DNA of 16,479 nucleotides from an uncultured Bdellovibrionales bacterium (GTDB taxonomy: Bacteria > Bdellovibrionota > FAC87 > UBA2466): the NCBI GenBank assembly GCA_937903155.1, contig CALCZU010000063.1, positions 1-16,479 of the forward strand, written 5' to 3'. A program made the position numbers and the translations under genes. The notes under the pieces were generated by a model that worked only from the letters and a program-made list of their open reading frames with translations, was not told where the DNA came from and did not search any database. This document shows, piece after piece, positions 6,513-14,945 of this stretch (the first letter of the stretch is position 1; every line of letters begins with the position of its first letter).

Positions 6513-7520
6513 ATGAATTCTCAAAACCTTTCCGAGACCGCAAGTAACGCCCATTCCGAACTCCATTCGATCCTCGATGAAATGTCCAAAGTCATCGTAG
6601 GACAAGAGCACATGAATCGTTCGCTTTTAATCGGCTTACTGACAGGCGGTCATATTCTTCTAGAAGGACTTCCGGGCCTTGCGAAAACCCTGGCCGTAAA
6701 AACTCTGGCGTCGATCCTCGATGCAAAATTTCAGCGCGTGCAATTTACGCCCGATCTTCTGCCCTCGGATTTAATCGGAACTTTGATCTACCGCCAAGAG
6801 ACAGGAAGTTTTCAGCCCAAAAAAGGTCCGATCTTTACTCACATTCTTTTGGCCGACGAAATCAACCGCGCACCTGCAAAAGTGCAAAGCGCGCTGCTAG
6901 AATCTATGGCCGAAAAACAAGTCACAATTGGAGAAGTGACTTATCCTCTTGAAGAACCGTTCTTGGTGCTCGCAACTCAAAATCCGATTGAACAAGAAGG
7001 CACTTACAATCTTCCCGAAGCTCAACTCGACCGATTTATGTTTAAGCTGAAGATTTCTTATCCCACTCGCGCCGAAGAGCGCCTGATCTTAGAAAGAATG
7101 GACCACTTGGTGGCTCCTAAAACACAGAAGAAACTCTCTGTGAATCTTGTCTTTCAATTTAGAGAGGAAGTCGAAAAAATTTATGTCGATGAAAGAATCA
7201 AAGAGTATATTTTAAGACTCATCATGGCGACCCGCAAGAATGAAGAAATGAAACGCGAAGAAGCCGACTTAACTCGATTAAACGACTTAAGAAATCATAT
7301 CCAAATTGGCGCAAGTCCTCGAGCAACTCTTTTCTTAAGCCGAGCCGCCAAAGCAACGGCACTCATCGAGGGCCGCAATTTTGTGACCCCAGACGATATT
7401 AAAAGCGTCGCCTATGAAGTGCTCCGCCATCGCTTGATTCCGACCTTTGAAGCAGAAGCGCGTGGCCTTTCTACCGATGACCTTGTGACTCAACTTTTAA
7501 ATGCCGTTGTCGTTCCTTAA
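6513..7520 (+). CDS. MoxR-family AAA+ ATPase
   Basis: This 335-residue cytoplasmic AAA+ ATPase of the MoxR group is thought to act as a chaperone that remodels or activates VWA-domain partners. Visible motifs are Walker A GLPGLAKT (52-59), Walker B with the MoxR signature LLADEINRAP (about 112-121), and the sensor region ATQNPIEQEGTY (about 154-165) followed by LPEAQLDRF. The arginine and sensor-2 region lies near SPRATLFLSRAAKA. Length is normal for the family. The ATG at 6513 has AAAGGA four bases upstream and gives the expected N-terminus. An upstream in-frame start at 6420 would overlap the ferredoxin and add 31 unconserved residues, so I reject it. It is the first gene of the six-gene Bat-type operon, 20 bases before the DUF58 gene. 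Confidence 0.95.
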   Translation: MNSQNLSETASNAHSELHSILDEMSKVIVGQEHMNRSLLIGLLTGGHILLEGLPGLAKTLAVKTLASILDAKFQRVQFTPDLLPSDLIGTLIYRQETGSFQPKKGPIFTHILLADEINRAPAKVQSALLESMAEKQVTIGEVTYPLEEPFLVLATQNPIEQEGTYNLPEAQLDRFMFKLKISYPTRAEERLILERMDHLVAPKTQKKLSVNLVFQFREEVEKIYVDERIKEYILRLIMATRKNEEMKREEADLTRLNDLRNHIQIGASPRATLFLSRAAKATALIEGRNFVTPDDIKSVAYEVLRHRLIPTFEAEARGLSTDDLVTQLLNAVVVP

Positions 7521-7540
7521 CTTTTCGTTCGAAGATTAAA

Positions 7541-8422
7541 ATGAAGATCCGACCTGACGTTTTAAAATTAGTTCCCGAGCTGGAAATTCGTGCTAGACGA
7601 ATGCTGCCCGCTTTGACGTCCGGAAATATCCGCAGTCGATTTCGGGGAAGCGGAATGCAGTTCCGAGAGTTCCGTCCCTACGAATTCGGCGATGACATCC
7701 GACACATGAGTTGGAGTGTGACCGCACGCACGGGCCACCCGACTTTGAAAACATTCGAAGAAGAGCGCGATTTAAACATCGTGCTCTTAGTCGACGTCAG
7801 TGGCAGTACGCTCTTCTCTTTCAATCACCTCAAAAAGAGAGACATGATTTTAGAAGCCGTTGCTTTGCTTTCCTTAGGCGCCGTTAAAAACCAGGACAAC
7901 GTCGGACTCCTTCTCTTCGACGAAACCCATCTTGATTATTTGCCACCCAAACGAACCCGTGAACAGGTTCGGATCATTTTGCACAAGCTTTCGAATTTTG
8001 ATTGTAAAAATCGCAAGAGCGATTTGCGGCCGGCCTTGAAGTATCTTTCTCAGGTTCTTAAAGCCCCCTCGCTCGTGATTGTTCTGTCCGACTTTCTGAT
8101 TCCCGACTTCGAAAAAGAATTCAAGACCATGGCATCCCGCCATGAATTTCTCCTCATGCATTGCTATGACGATGCAGAACGGGGAATGGGCCTTAAAGGA
8201 ATTTACGAAGTCTGCGATCCCGAAACGGGAGAATTTTTGATTCTCGATGGAAAAGATCCCGAAGTCGTTAACCACCTCTCTAAACGATCGATGGAAACTT
8301 CACAAACTCTGGAGCGATTGACTCAGAACACCCGCTCCGATTATTTAACCCTCAGCACCCAGGATGATTATCTCAAAAGAATGGTTCATTTTTTTAGGGA
8401 GCGTTCTTCTTTCGGCAAGTAG
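7541..8422 (+). CDS. DUF58 protein (VWA-like, MoxR partner)
   Basis: This 293-residue protein is the standard partner of MoxR. The DUF58 signature is clear at about 42-63 (EFRPYEFGDDIRHMSWSV, then TAR). A VWA-like domain follows with DVSGS at 85-89, an intact DxSxS metal-site motif. No signal peptide or membrane helix is seen, so it is probably cytoplasmic, unlike the longer two-helix DUF58 proteins. The ATG at 7541 follows GAAGAT weakly and gives the family N-terminus. Its last 59 bases overlap the start of the next gene. In the family, DUF58 proteins may present substrates or couple MoxR to the membrane VWA proteins, but a defined biochemical role is lacking. Confidence 0.92.
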   Translation: MKIRPDVLKLVPELEIRARRMLPALTSGNIRSRFRGSGMQFREFRPYEFGDDIRHMSWSVTARTGHPTLKTFEEERDLNIVLLVDVSGSTLFSFNHLKKRDMILEAVALLSLGAVKNQDNVGLLLFDETHLDYLPPKRTREQVRIILHKLSNFDCKNRKSDLRPALKYLSQVLKAPSLVIVLSDFLIPDFEKEFKTMASRHEFLLMHCYDDAERGMGLKGIYEVCDPETGEFLILDGKDPEVVNHLSKRSMETSQTLERLTQNTRSDYLTLSTQDDYLKRMVHFFRERSSFGK

Positions 8423-9266
8423 TCTTTTTGCAGAACGAATTGAAACGCATCTCTCCACCTCTCAGATTCAGCCGGGAAGCCGCGCCGTTTTGGATCTCAA
8501 ACTGATTTCCGAAGCCAAAGAGTCCGATCAAAACTTAGAGTCCGAAGTGTACGTCATGGATGACCTTCTCCTCGAACACAAACAATTGAAAGTCCTCGAC
8601 AAGAAATTCATCCGTGAAGACAATGTTCCCATGTTTCGGTATGAAATCACGGCCTACGATTTGGGTGAAATCCGAATCCCTCCCATCCAAGTCAAGTGGG
8701 GAGCCAATCAACTCTCCACCGAAAGTACGCCTCTACAAGTCGTAACGACCCTTGCCCCGGAAGATCAAACCATCCGAGAGGCTTTTGATGAAGTTTCTCG
8801 TCCGATTCCCTATTTACGAATTGCAAGATTGTTTTTGATTGCCGTGATCACTTACTTTATCTGTTGGATTCTCTGGCCGTGGATGCAAAAAATCCCCGGC
8901 CTCATTCCGAACCCCAAACGGCTTCTCCCGGCTGTGAAAGAAGAAGACCCTTTCCTGTGGTTAAAAAGAGAACTGACTCGCTTTAAAGCGAAAGTGCTCA
9001 AAGAGACCGATAACCCAAAGCTCATCGACGAATGGTATCAAATCATCAAAACATTTTTCACTAAGACAGAAAAAACAACCGTTAACTCTTGGACGACCCA
9101 AGAATTTAAAACCCGTTTAAAAGCGAATAGCCAAGCCATTCAAATCACGCCGCACTTCGAAACATGCGATACCTATAAATTTTCAGAACAAAAAAATATT
9201 TCCATCGTGGATACCGTGGATCATTGGATTCAGGAAACTGAGAAAACCTTATTATGTGGCAAGTAG
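8364..9266 (+). CDS. Membrane-anchored BatD/DUF4381-like protein of the Bat operon
   Basis: This 300-residue protein occupies the DUF4381 slot between DUF58 and the VWA genes. A signal peptide (about 1-23, ending LFA) leads into a periplasmic beta-rich domain (about 24-150) with a stretch like YEITAYDLGEIRIPPIQV that recalls BatD. One membrane helix (about 154-173) and a cytoplasmic helical tail follow. The tail has WTTQEFKTRLK and an ending with CDTYKFSEQ, like the tails of DUF4381 and BatD-type proteins. The family call is by position and layout. The start is forced: a stop lies in frame at 8346-8348, and the only usable start before the signal peptide is the ATG at 8364, inside the DUF58 gene. 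It overlaps the next gene by 13 bases. Confidence 0.72.
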   Translation: MIISKEWFIFLGSVLLSASSLFAERIETHLSTSQIQPGSRAVLDLKLISEAKESDQNLESEVYVMDDLLLEHKQLKVLDKKFIREDNVPMFRYEITAYDLGEIRIPPIQVKWGANQLSTESTPLQVVTTLAPEDQTIREAFDEVSRPIPYLRIARLFLIAVITYFICWILWPWMQKIPGLIPNPKRLLPAVKEEDPFLWLKRELTRFKAKVLKETDNPKLIDEWYQIIKTFFTKTEKTTVNSWTTQEFKTRLKANSQAIQITPHFETCDTYKFSEQKNISIVDTVDHWIQETEKTLLCGK

Positions 9267-10276
9267 TTCACAAAGAATATTATCTATTGCTGGTTCTGCC
9301 TTTAGTGGTTCTTTTGTATTTTCTTTTTAAAAGAAAGGAACGCGCGCTCGCGACCCACCTCCTTCTTTCTCAAAACACCGACATTTTGCGAAAAAAAAGT
9401 AGACGTGCGAAAAATATCCTGAGGTTATTTTTCGTCTGTCAGCTTACCGCTCTGTGCCTGCTCGTCTTTGTCATCTGTGAACCGTTTCAGTTGAAAACTT
9501 GGGCGCAAAAATGGACAGAAGGCTTAGACATCGTCATTTGTTTAGACGTCTCTGAATCGATGGACGCAACTGACCTCACACCCAGCCGAATCCTGGCGGC
9601 GAAGCAAGTGATCCGCGACTTTATTAAAAACCGTCCGAATGATCGCATCGGTCTTGTGATTTTCGGAGGCGAAGCGATTCTAAAATCTCCTCTCACAAGA
9701 GATTTCGAATTCTTACTTTCTCAGGTCGACGACATTCGCTTGCGAGAACTGAAACAAGGCACCGCCATCGGAATGGGCCTCTCAAACGCCATTGCGCGAC
9801 TTCGAAAGACTGAATCCAAAAACAAGGTGATTATCCTTCTTACCGATGGTGATAGCAACGTAGGTTCAATCAATCCGATTACCGCGAGTAATCTCGCAGC
9901 CCAAGAAGGTATCCGTATTTACTCCATCGGAATTGGCGAATCGGACCGCGTGCTGGTACCCATCTATGCTTACGATGCCGAAGGTAGAAAGACTCAAGTC
10001 ATTGCTCAAGTTCCTTCGTACTTGAATCCCAAACTTCTCGAAGAAATCGCACAAATTACAAAAGCGAAATCCTATATGGCTCGAAATACGAACGGCCTTC
10101 AAAAAATCTTACAAGAGATCGACTCCCTCGAAAAAACTCGGATCAAAGTAAAACCCATGGCCGAAAAAGAAGACCGATACTTCTGGCCGGCGCTTTTTGC
10201 GACTTTGCTACTGCTCAGTACCTTCTTCCTCCAAGAAACCCGTTTTCAAAAAGGACGTTTGCGAAATGCTGTTTAG
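9254..10276 (+). CDS. batA: BatA-like VWA-domain inner-membrane protein
   Basis: This 340-residue protein has two N-terminal membrane helices (about 9-25 and 57-76), a periplasm- or cytoplasm-facing VWA domain (about 91-290) and a C-terminal helix (about 310-326). This is the classic BatA/BatB layout. The metal-site (MIDAS) residues are all present: D98-V-S-E-S102, Thr170 in KQGTAIG, and Asp198 in LLTDGD. The VWA domain would bind a partner through a divalent metal. In Bacteroides the Bat genes are linked to aerotolerance; the role here is inferred. The ATG at 9254 overlaps the previous gene by 13 bases, and the stop overlaps the next start by 11, pointing to translational coupling. The symbol is given for family resemblance. 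Confidence 0.88.
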   Translation: MWQVVHKEYYLLLVLPLVVLLYFLFKRKERALATHLLLSQNTDILRKKSRRAKNILRLFFVCQLTALCLLVFVICEPFQLKTWAQKWTEGLDIVICLDVSESMDATDLTPSRILAAKQVIRDFIKNRPNDRIGLVIFGGEAILKSPLTRDFEFLLSQVDDIRLRELKQGTAIGMGLSNAIARLRKTESKNKVIILLTDGDSNVGSINPITASNLAAQEGIRIYSIGIGESDRVLVPIYAYDAEGRKTQVIAQVPSYLNPKLLEEIAQITKAKSYMARNTNGLQKILQEIDSLEKTRIKVKPMAEKEDRYFWPALFATLLLLSTFFLQETRFQKGRLRNAV

Positions 10277-11810
10277 ACTCGAAAATACCAGCGCGCTTTG
10301 GGGATTATTCCTACTAGCCATTCTCGCGCTCAGGATGCTTTGGAAATGGAAGAAGGAACCCTACACGTTTTCTTGGCGACGCTTTGCTTTAGGAGTCGGC
10401 GGCCTTTTTTTCTGTATCTTGGGATTGGCTCGTCCTCAAATCGGCACCCGCAACTCGGTTGAAATCTCTGCAAAAAGTAATCTCTTTATTGCGCTCGATG
10501 TTTCTCAAAGTATGCTCGCGACCGATATCACTCCGTCCCGATTAGGTTTTGCCGTCAACTTTTCGCAAAAGCTCCTCGAAAAAGCGGGAGACGTCAAAGT
10601 GGCACTCTACCCCTTTACGACGGATGGTTTTTTAATGATGCCGCTCTCCAGCGATGTCTACGCGGCCATTGATCTTTTAAACTCGCTCCATCCCAGTATC
10701 ACCACAGGGCAAGGCTCAAATTTAACCGCCTCACTTCAGTCTCTTTTTGAGTCCATCCAAAAAGCCGAGAGGCTAACAAAAGAAAAAGGCGGCGACTGGT
10801 CCCCAACCTCCGTCTTATTCATCAGCGACGGTGAAAGTCACCACCCCCTCGATAAAAAAGTGCTCGAGCAATTTAAAAGTCATAAAATTCCTATTTACAC
10901 CGTCGTCACCGGAACTCCAACGCCCGTTCAAATTCCCATGGAGAATCGATTTGGCGGGACAACGGGTTTACGAGATCCCAGTTCTCGCGCGCCCATCATG
11001 ACGAAAGCGAGCCCTGAGAACATGCTTGAAATTGCGCGACTCTCCGGAGGAGACTTCTTTGAAGCGCGGTTCAGTGAAATCCACAAAGTCGTTGAAAAAA
11101 TTAAGCGCTCGTTAAATTTAGGAAAACTCGAATCGTCGTTCAAACTCGAAAAAGACTTCTATCCATTTTGTTTCTTAGTCGCATTGCTTTTCTTCTCGGT
11201 AGAACTTTTCTTCGGACGCTGGGAATATGCGCTCAAAGCTTTCATTTTTCTTCTCGTCTTTTCTCAAACGCCGGTTTTTGCCGACGATACCACAGAAGCC
11301 GATCCTTATCTCAAGTTCAACGAAGGTGTTAAGCATTTGAAGGGCAGCAACTTCAATAAAGCGATCGAGGCTTTTGTCGATAGCGGTTACGCTGCGCAGG
11401 ACTCAACGCTTAAAAAGAAAGCTCTCTACAATTTGGGCAACGCTTTTTTAGCTTCAGGCGATCCATCCCAAGCATTGATCGCTTATCAACAGGCGAGAGA
11501 CACGCTAGTTCCCGATAAACCCTTCGAGGACGACACCAACCGAAAAATTTCCGAAAACATGGTTCTCGCTAGTAAAAAAGAAAAGCAACAGCAACAAGAC
11601 CAACAGTCGCAATCAAAAGATGGCGAGGGCGAAGGAAAAAAGAATAACGAAGATAGCAAGGGGCCGAAACAGTTTAAGGGCGAGCCCCTCTCCGAAGGCG
11701 AGAAAAAGAAAGTCTACGAAGCTATCGCCGACGAGGAAAGACAAACCCTTTCAAGATTGAGAAAGAACCAAAATAAAAAAACTTCGAATCCGGATGAAAA
11801 ACCATGGTGA
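10266..11810 (+). CDS. batB: BatB-BatC fusion: VWA domain plus TPR region
   Basis: This 514-residue membrane protein joins two functions that are separate genes in the Bacteroides Bat operon. The N-terminal half is BatB-like: helices near 11-27 and 38-55, and a VWA domain (about 73-285) with D78-V-S-Q-S82, Thr154 in SNLTAS and Asp188 in ISDGE. A hydrophobic stretch (about 297-338, probably one or two helices ending in VFA) leads to a BatC-like region. TPR repeats run from about 346 to 415 (KFNEGVKHLKGSNFNKAIEA and ALYNLGNAFLASGDPSQALI). A charged, Gln/Glu/Lys-rich tail (about 437-514) follows and is probably disordered. The ATG at 10266 follows AAGGA and overlaps batA by 11 bases. The upstream TTG at 10197 would place the start deep inside batA and is rejected. 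Confidence 0.88.
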   Translation: MLFRLENTSALWGLFLLAILALRMLWKWKKEPYTFSWRRFALGVGGLFFCILGLARPQIGTRNSVEISAKSNLFIALDVSQSMLATDITPSRLGFAVNFSQKLLEKAGDVKVALYPFTTDGFLMMPLSSDVYAAIDLLNSLHPSITTGQGSNLTASLQSLFESIQKAERLTKEKGGDWSPTSVLFISDGESHHPLDKKVLEQFKSHKIPIYTVVTGTPTPVQIPMENRFGGTTGLRDPSSRAPIMTKASPENMLEIARLSGGDFFEARFSEIHKVVEKIKRSLNLGKLESSFKLEKDFYPFCFLVALLFFSVELFFGRWEYALKAFIFLLVFSQTPVFADDTTEADPYLKFNEGVKHLKGSNFNKAIEAFVDSGYAAQDSTLKKKALYNLGNAFLASGDPSQALIAYQQARDTLVPDKPFEDDTNRKISENMVLASKKEKQQQQDQQSQSKDGEGEGKKNNEDSKGPKQFKGEPLSEGEKKKVYEAIADEERQTLSRLRKNQNKKTSNPDEKPW

Positions 11811-13144
11811 AATTTTTTCTCATTCTTCAGGCTTTACTTTTTGCGGAGAATCCGGCGACTCCTCCGTCCGTCTCCGTCGAGCTGCAGTTCTCTAAATCAA
11901 AACTCTACGCGGGCGAACAGATTGTCGCCGAATTTGTCCTCGTAGGGAAAAACCCACGAGCGGATGTTGAGGTCGTGAAGTTCCCCGAATTCCGAGGTTT
12001 TTGGAGCGAAAACCAAGCGCTTCGTCAGGGTACTTTGCCGATGATGCCAATCTTTGAAGCCCCGCTGACAAATAAACTTTTGAAAAGACCCCAGTTTATC
12101 CAGGCAGGCCCCATAAAGTACAAGGGACTCATCGGAGCCTACACGCTCATTCCCATGCTCATGCGAAAAGATTGGAAGATTGAGCCGATGAAGATTTTCG
12201 TTCGGGGCGAAAACGGCGAACCCGATCAAGTCATCACTCATTCCATTCCCTCAATTCAAATCCAGCCCCTCCCACCGCCACCCTCTCAACTCGAAGCCAG
12301 ACAGTTTATCGGTGCCGTGGGTCAGTTTAAAATTGAAATGGATCAAACCGATATCGAATTCAGAGACAGCGAGGCCGCCGGCATTCGGATGAATCTTGTG
12401 GGCGAGGGAAACTTTCAAGAAATCGATCAGCTCCCCCTTTCGCTCCCAGCGATTGTCGAACCGGCTTCTCACCGAACTTTCACCAACGTCCGCGCAGGCA
12501 CCGGATTAAAAACATTTGAATGGGACGTCTTGGTCCACAGCGAACAAAATTTTTCCATCGACTCGAACCGTTTTTACTTTTTTAATCCCAGAAGCGAAAA
12601 ATACGATTTTGCGACGCTGCCGAAACTTAATTTTGTAAAACTTGCGCCATTGCCCGCGCTCTCTCCCCGTTTTCAATTGAAGCCACGACCTCTCGAACCC
12701 CAATTTACGGCGGCATGGAGTTTACAAAAGAGCCCTTTGTTTTGGGGACTTCAATTCTTGGCGCTTTTAGCACTTCTCTCCCAAACCATTCTCCTCGCAT
12801 TCTTTTCCAAGAAAGCCACTACCCACACAAAAAATCTAACCAAAGAACGCTTTAAACGGATGAACCACTTGATCAGTGAGAAATCTCCCGATCGTTTCAT
12901 TCAGGGCGCTTACGAACTCGTTTTAGAAGATCTCGAACAAAAGCTCGGAAAAACCCTCCGCCACCTTTCCCATCGCGAGATTCTGAAAAGCCTGCCCGAA
13001 GCGCTCCAGAGCAGCAAAGCGGACTTTTTGGTCATCATTAATTCTTATAATTCAATAGGTTACTCCAAACACAAAATCCCCGTCCAGGACTTGAGCTCTC
13101 TGCACGAAAATCTCAAAAACATCCTTTCGAAAAAAGTCGCTTGA
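11804..13144 (+). CDS. batD: BatD-like periplasmic beta-rich, single-pass membrane protein
   Basis: This 446-residue protein closes the Bat operon. It has a short signal peptide (about 1-14, ending FA). The large periplasmic region (about 15-305) begins SVELQFSKSKLYAGEQI, like the first Ig-like strand of BatD proteins, and contains a polyproline hinge (about 156-160). One membrane helix (about 312-334) is followed by a cytoplasmic helical tail of about 110 residues with HLSHREILKSL. BatD family members are thought to assemble with BatA/B in the inner membrane; no catalytic role is known. The ATG at 11804 overlaps the previous gene by 7 bases. An in-frame GTG follows directly at 11807. No terminator is visible behind it, and the rpoZ promoter starts within 10 bases. 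Confidence 0.82.
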   Translation: MVKFFLILQALLFAENPATPPSVSVELQFSKSKLYAGEQIVAEFVLVGKNPRADVEVVKFPEFRGFWSENQALRQGTLPMMPIFEAPLTNKLLKRPQFIQAGPIKYKGLIGAYTLIPMLMRKDWKIEPMKIFVRGENGEPDQVITHSIPSIQIQPLPPPPSQLEARQFIGAVGQFKIEMDQTDIEFRDSEAAGIRMNLVGEGNFQEIDQLPLSLPAIVEPASHRTFTNVRAGTGLKTFEWDVLVHSEQNFSIDSNRFYFFNPRSEKYDFATLPKLNFVKLAPLPALSPRFQLKPRPLEPQFTAAWSLQKSPLFWGLQFLALLALLSQTILLAFFSKKATTHTKNLTKERFKRMNHLISEKSPDRFIQGAYELVLEDLEQKLGKTLRHLSHREILKSLPEALQSSKADFLVIINSYNSIGYSKHKIPVQDLSSLHENLKNILSKKVA

Positions 13145-13149
13145 AATAC

Positions 13150-13177
13150 TTGACTAATCGAATCATTTCCATAGGAT
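13150..13177 (+). promoter_or_regulatory. Promoter of rpoZ
   Basis: TTGACT (13150-13155) and TAGGAT (13172-13177) are spaced by 16 bases, a good sigma-70-type arrangement. It lies just after the batD stop and about 30 bases before rpoZ. It would let rpoZ and the following genes be expressed independently of the Bat operon, although read-through cannot be excluded. Confidence 0.55.
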
Positions 13178-13204
13178 AGTCGTTTTAAATGACTAGGAGA
13201 AATC

Positions 13205-13423
13205 GTGGCCAGAATTACCGTTGAAGACTGCTTAGAAAAAATTCCCAATCGTTTTGAATTAATTCACATCGCTGCAAAACGCGTAAAGCAAATGTCGAAG
13301 GGTTCTAAACCTCTGGTAAAAGGAACTCACAATAAACCTGCCGTCCTTGCTTTGAGAGAAATTGCAGCGGGATTCGTTGGGATCGATTTTTCTGAGCCCG
13401 TCTCTGGCAACGAACCTATTTAA
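13205..13423 (+). CDS. rpoZ: DNA-directed RNA polymerase omega subunit
   Basis: This 72-residue cytoplasmic protein is the small omega subunit, which binds and stabilises the beta-prime subunit of RNA polymerase and in many bacteria helps form a ppGpp site. The N-terminal MARITVEDCLEKIPNRFELI and the following AAKRVKQM match omega proteins closely. KPAVLALREIAAG corresponds to the conserved second helix. The GTG start at 13205 has a clear AGGAG (13195-13199) five bases upstream. It is not next to the usual gmk or spoT partners; here it sits between the Bat operon and a DUF4340 gene. Confidence 0.95.
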   Translation: MARITVEDCLEKIPNRFELIHIAAKRVKQMSKGSKPLVKGTHNKPAVLALREIAAGFVGIDFSEPVSGNEPI

Positions 13424-13485
13424 TTTTGCCCATCGCTCCTACTCAACTTTGTTCAATCAACTTTTGATTCAATGGGGAGGCCCTC

Positions 13486-14934
13486 ATGAAGAGTAACTTC
13501 AAATCCACTCTTATCCTGACAGGGGTTCTTGTCGCTTTAATGGCTTGGTACTTCGGATACGAACAGAAGTACCGCCCGCAATCACAAGAAAAAGAAGAAA
13601 AAACCAAGCAGCTCATTTCGATCGATAAAGATCAAATTCAAGAAGTGGAATTTGTTCGGATGAAAAATGCGCCGAAAGAAGTCGAGGGCGCAACCCCCAC
13701 AGTCGATCCTGCGTTTAAACCCGAATTTGAAACGGTCAAATTTAAAAAGTCAGGAACCGAATGGCTTTTGACGGCCCCCATTAGCGATCAAGGCGACAAT
13801 TCTCAGATTAGTTCGATGGTTCAGATCTTAGCGACGACCAAACAAGAACGCGTCGTCGAAGAAAAACCGGCGGATTTAAATGCGTACGGATTAAAAGATC
13901 CTCGACTGAAAATTATTGCTCGCAAAGACTCGAGTTCTCCCCCGCAAGAAGTTTGGATTGGATTAAATACGCCTGTCGGTTCCAGCGCGTACGCAAAAGT
14001 TGCGGGACAAGATTCGGTTTTTAAAGTCAGCCGAAACCTTAAAGGCGCGTTTGAAAAAGAAGCCAAAGATATCCGAAATCGAAACATCATCTCCACCCCT
14101 CGTGCTGATATTTCGGAAATTGAAATCCAAAATTCAAAAGAAAATGTTGTCTTAAAAAAGGATGAAAAGGAAAACTGGACGCTCGCCCGAGAAAACTTTC
14201 CAGCCGATCCTGCAGAAGCGAATAAGACTTTTAATGCGGTTTTAGAAATCAAAGCCAAAGAGTTCACCTCTGAAACGGGCGACAAACTCGCTCAGTTTGG
14301 TTTGGATAAACCTATTGCCAAAGCGACCCTCTTTTTAATCAAAGATAAGACGAAAATCACTTTGCTCCTGGGCAAAGTAAAAGACAAAGTTTACGCCAAG
14401 CGCGAAGACAAGCCTGTCGTCTACGAAGTCGAAAAGACGGTTCTCGAGAACTTGGAGCGGACCGGCGCAAGTTATCGCAGTCTGAATATCGCGCATTTCA
14501 ATCGTTACGATGTCAAGCGCATCAAGGTTGAGCACACAAAAGATCTCGTCATTGAGATCGTAAAAGGGGACAACGGAACGTGGACCTTCCCGGCGGACGC
14601 GGCGGCGAAGATCAATGCGAATGAAGTCGATTCCTTTTTAACGACGGTTCAGGACGCGAAAGCTGCAAGATATGGCACGGTTTCCAAAGCAAAAGCTGGC
14701 GTGAAAAATCCTGCCTTAACGATCCACCTTTTTGAGAAAGCGGATAAAGGAGAAGCTGAAAAAGTCACTCTCAAACTCGAATCTTTAAAAGGCAAAGAAG
14801 CTCTCGGTGAAAGCGCTGAATTGCCGCTTCCGTTTTATATCAAAGCAGAGGATTTTAATCGTTTAAATCTTCACAAACAACGTCTTGTGCAACCTGAAGC
14901 CGCAGCGCCGGAAAAAGAACCCAAGAAATCTTAA
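13486..14934 (+). CDS. DUF4340 single-pass membrane protein
   Basis: This 482-residue protein has one N-terminal membrane helix (about 8-24) and a large periplasmic part built from repeated beta-rich segments. Recurring patterns such as IDKDQIQEVEF, 'YGLKDPRLKI', 'ADISEIEIQ', 'FGLDKPIAKATLF' and a Lys-rich tail are typical of DUF4340. The family is usually found beside GldF/GldG-type ABC transporter components and is presumed to act with them; neither is adjacent here. The ATG at 13486 has GGGGAGG five bases upstream. It follows rpoZ by 62 bases and precedes the enoyl reductase by 11, so the three probably share a transcript. The function is unknown. Confidence 0.85.
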   Translation: MKSNFKSTLILTGVLVALMAWYFGYEQKYRPQSQEKEEKTKQLISIDKDQIQEVEFVRMKNAPKEVEGATPTVDPAFKPEFETVKFKKSGTEWLLTAPISDQGDNSQISSMVQILATTKQERVVEEKPADLNAYGLKDPRLKIIARKDSSSPPQEVWIGLNTPVGSSAYAKVAGQDSVFKVSRNLKGAFEKEAKDIRNRNIISTPRADISEIEIQNSKENVVLKKDEKENWTLARENFPADPAEANKTFNAVLEIKAKEFTSETGDKLAQFGLDKPIAKATLFLIKDKTKITLLLGKVKDKVYAKREDKPVVYEVEKTVLENLERTGASYRSLNIAHFNRYDVKRIKVEHTKDLVIEIVKGDNGTWTFPADAAAKINANEVDSFLTTVQDAKAARYGTVSKAKAGVKNPALTIHLFEKADKGEAEKVTLKLESLKGKEALGESAELPLPFYIKAEDFNRLNLHKQRLVQPEAAAPEKEPKKS

Positions 14935-14945
14935 GGAGAATTCGA

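Noticed and set aside
10197..10265. Upstream TTG extension of the BatB-BatC protein
   Set aside because: It would place the start deep inside the batA-like gene. The ATG at 10266 has an AAGGA site and starts directly before the first membrane helix.
13451..13475. AT-rich hairpin AATCAA-CTT-TTGATT before the DUF4340 gene as a terminator for rpoZ
   Set aside because: The stem is only 6 weak base pairs with no T-run, so it is unlikely to terminate transcription.
13821..14285. 154-codon antisense reading frame inside the DUF4340 gene
   Set aside because: It is a shadow of the coding strand, with no recognisable family, ribosome binding site or promoter.
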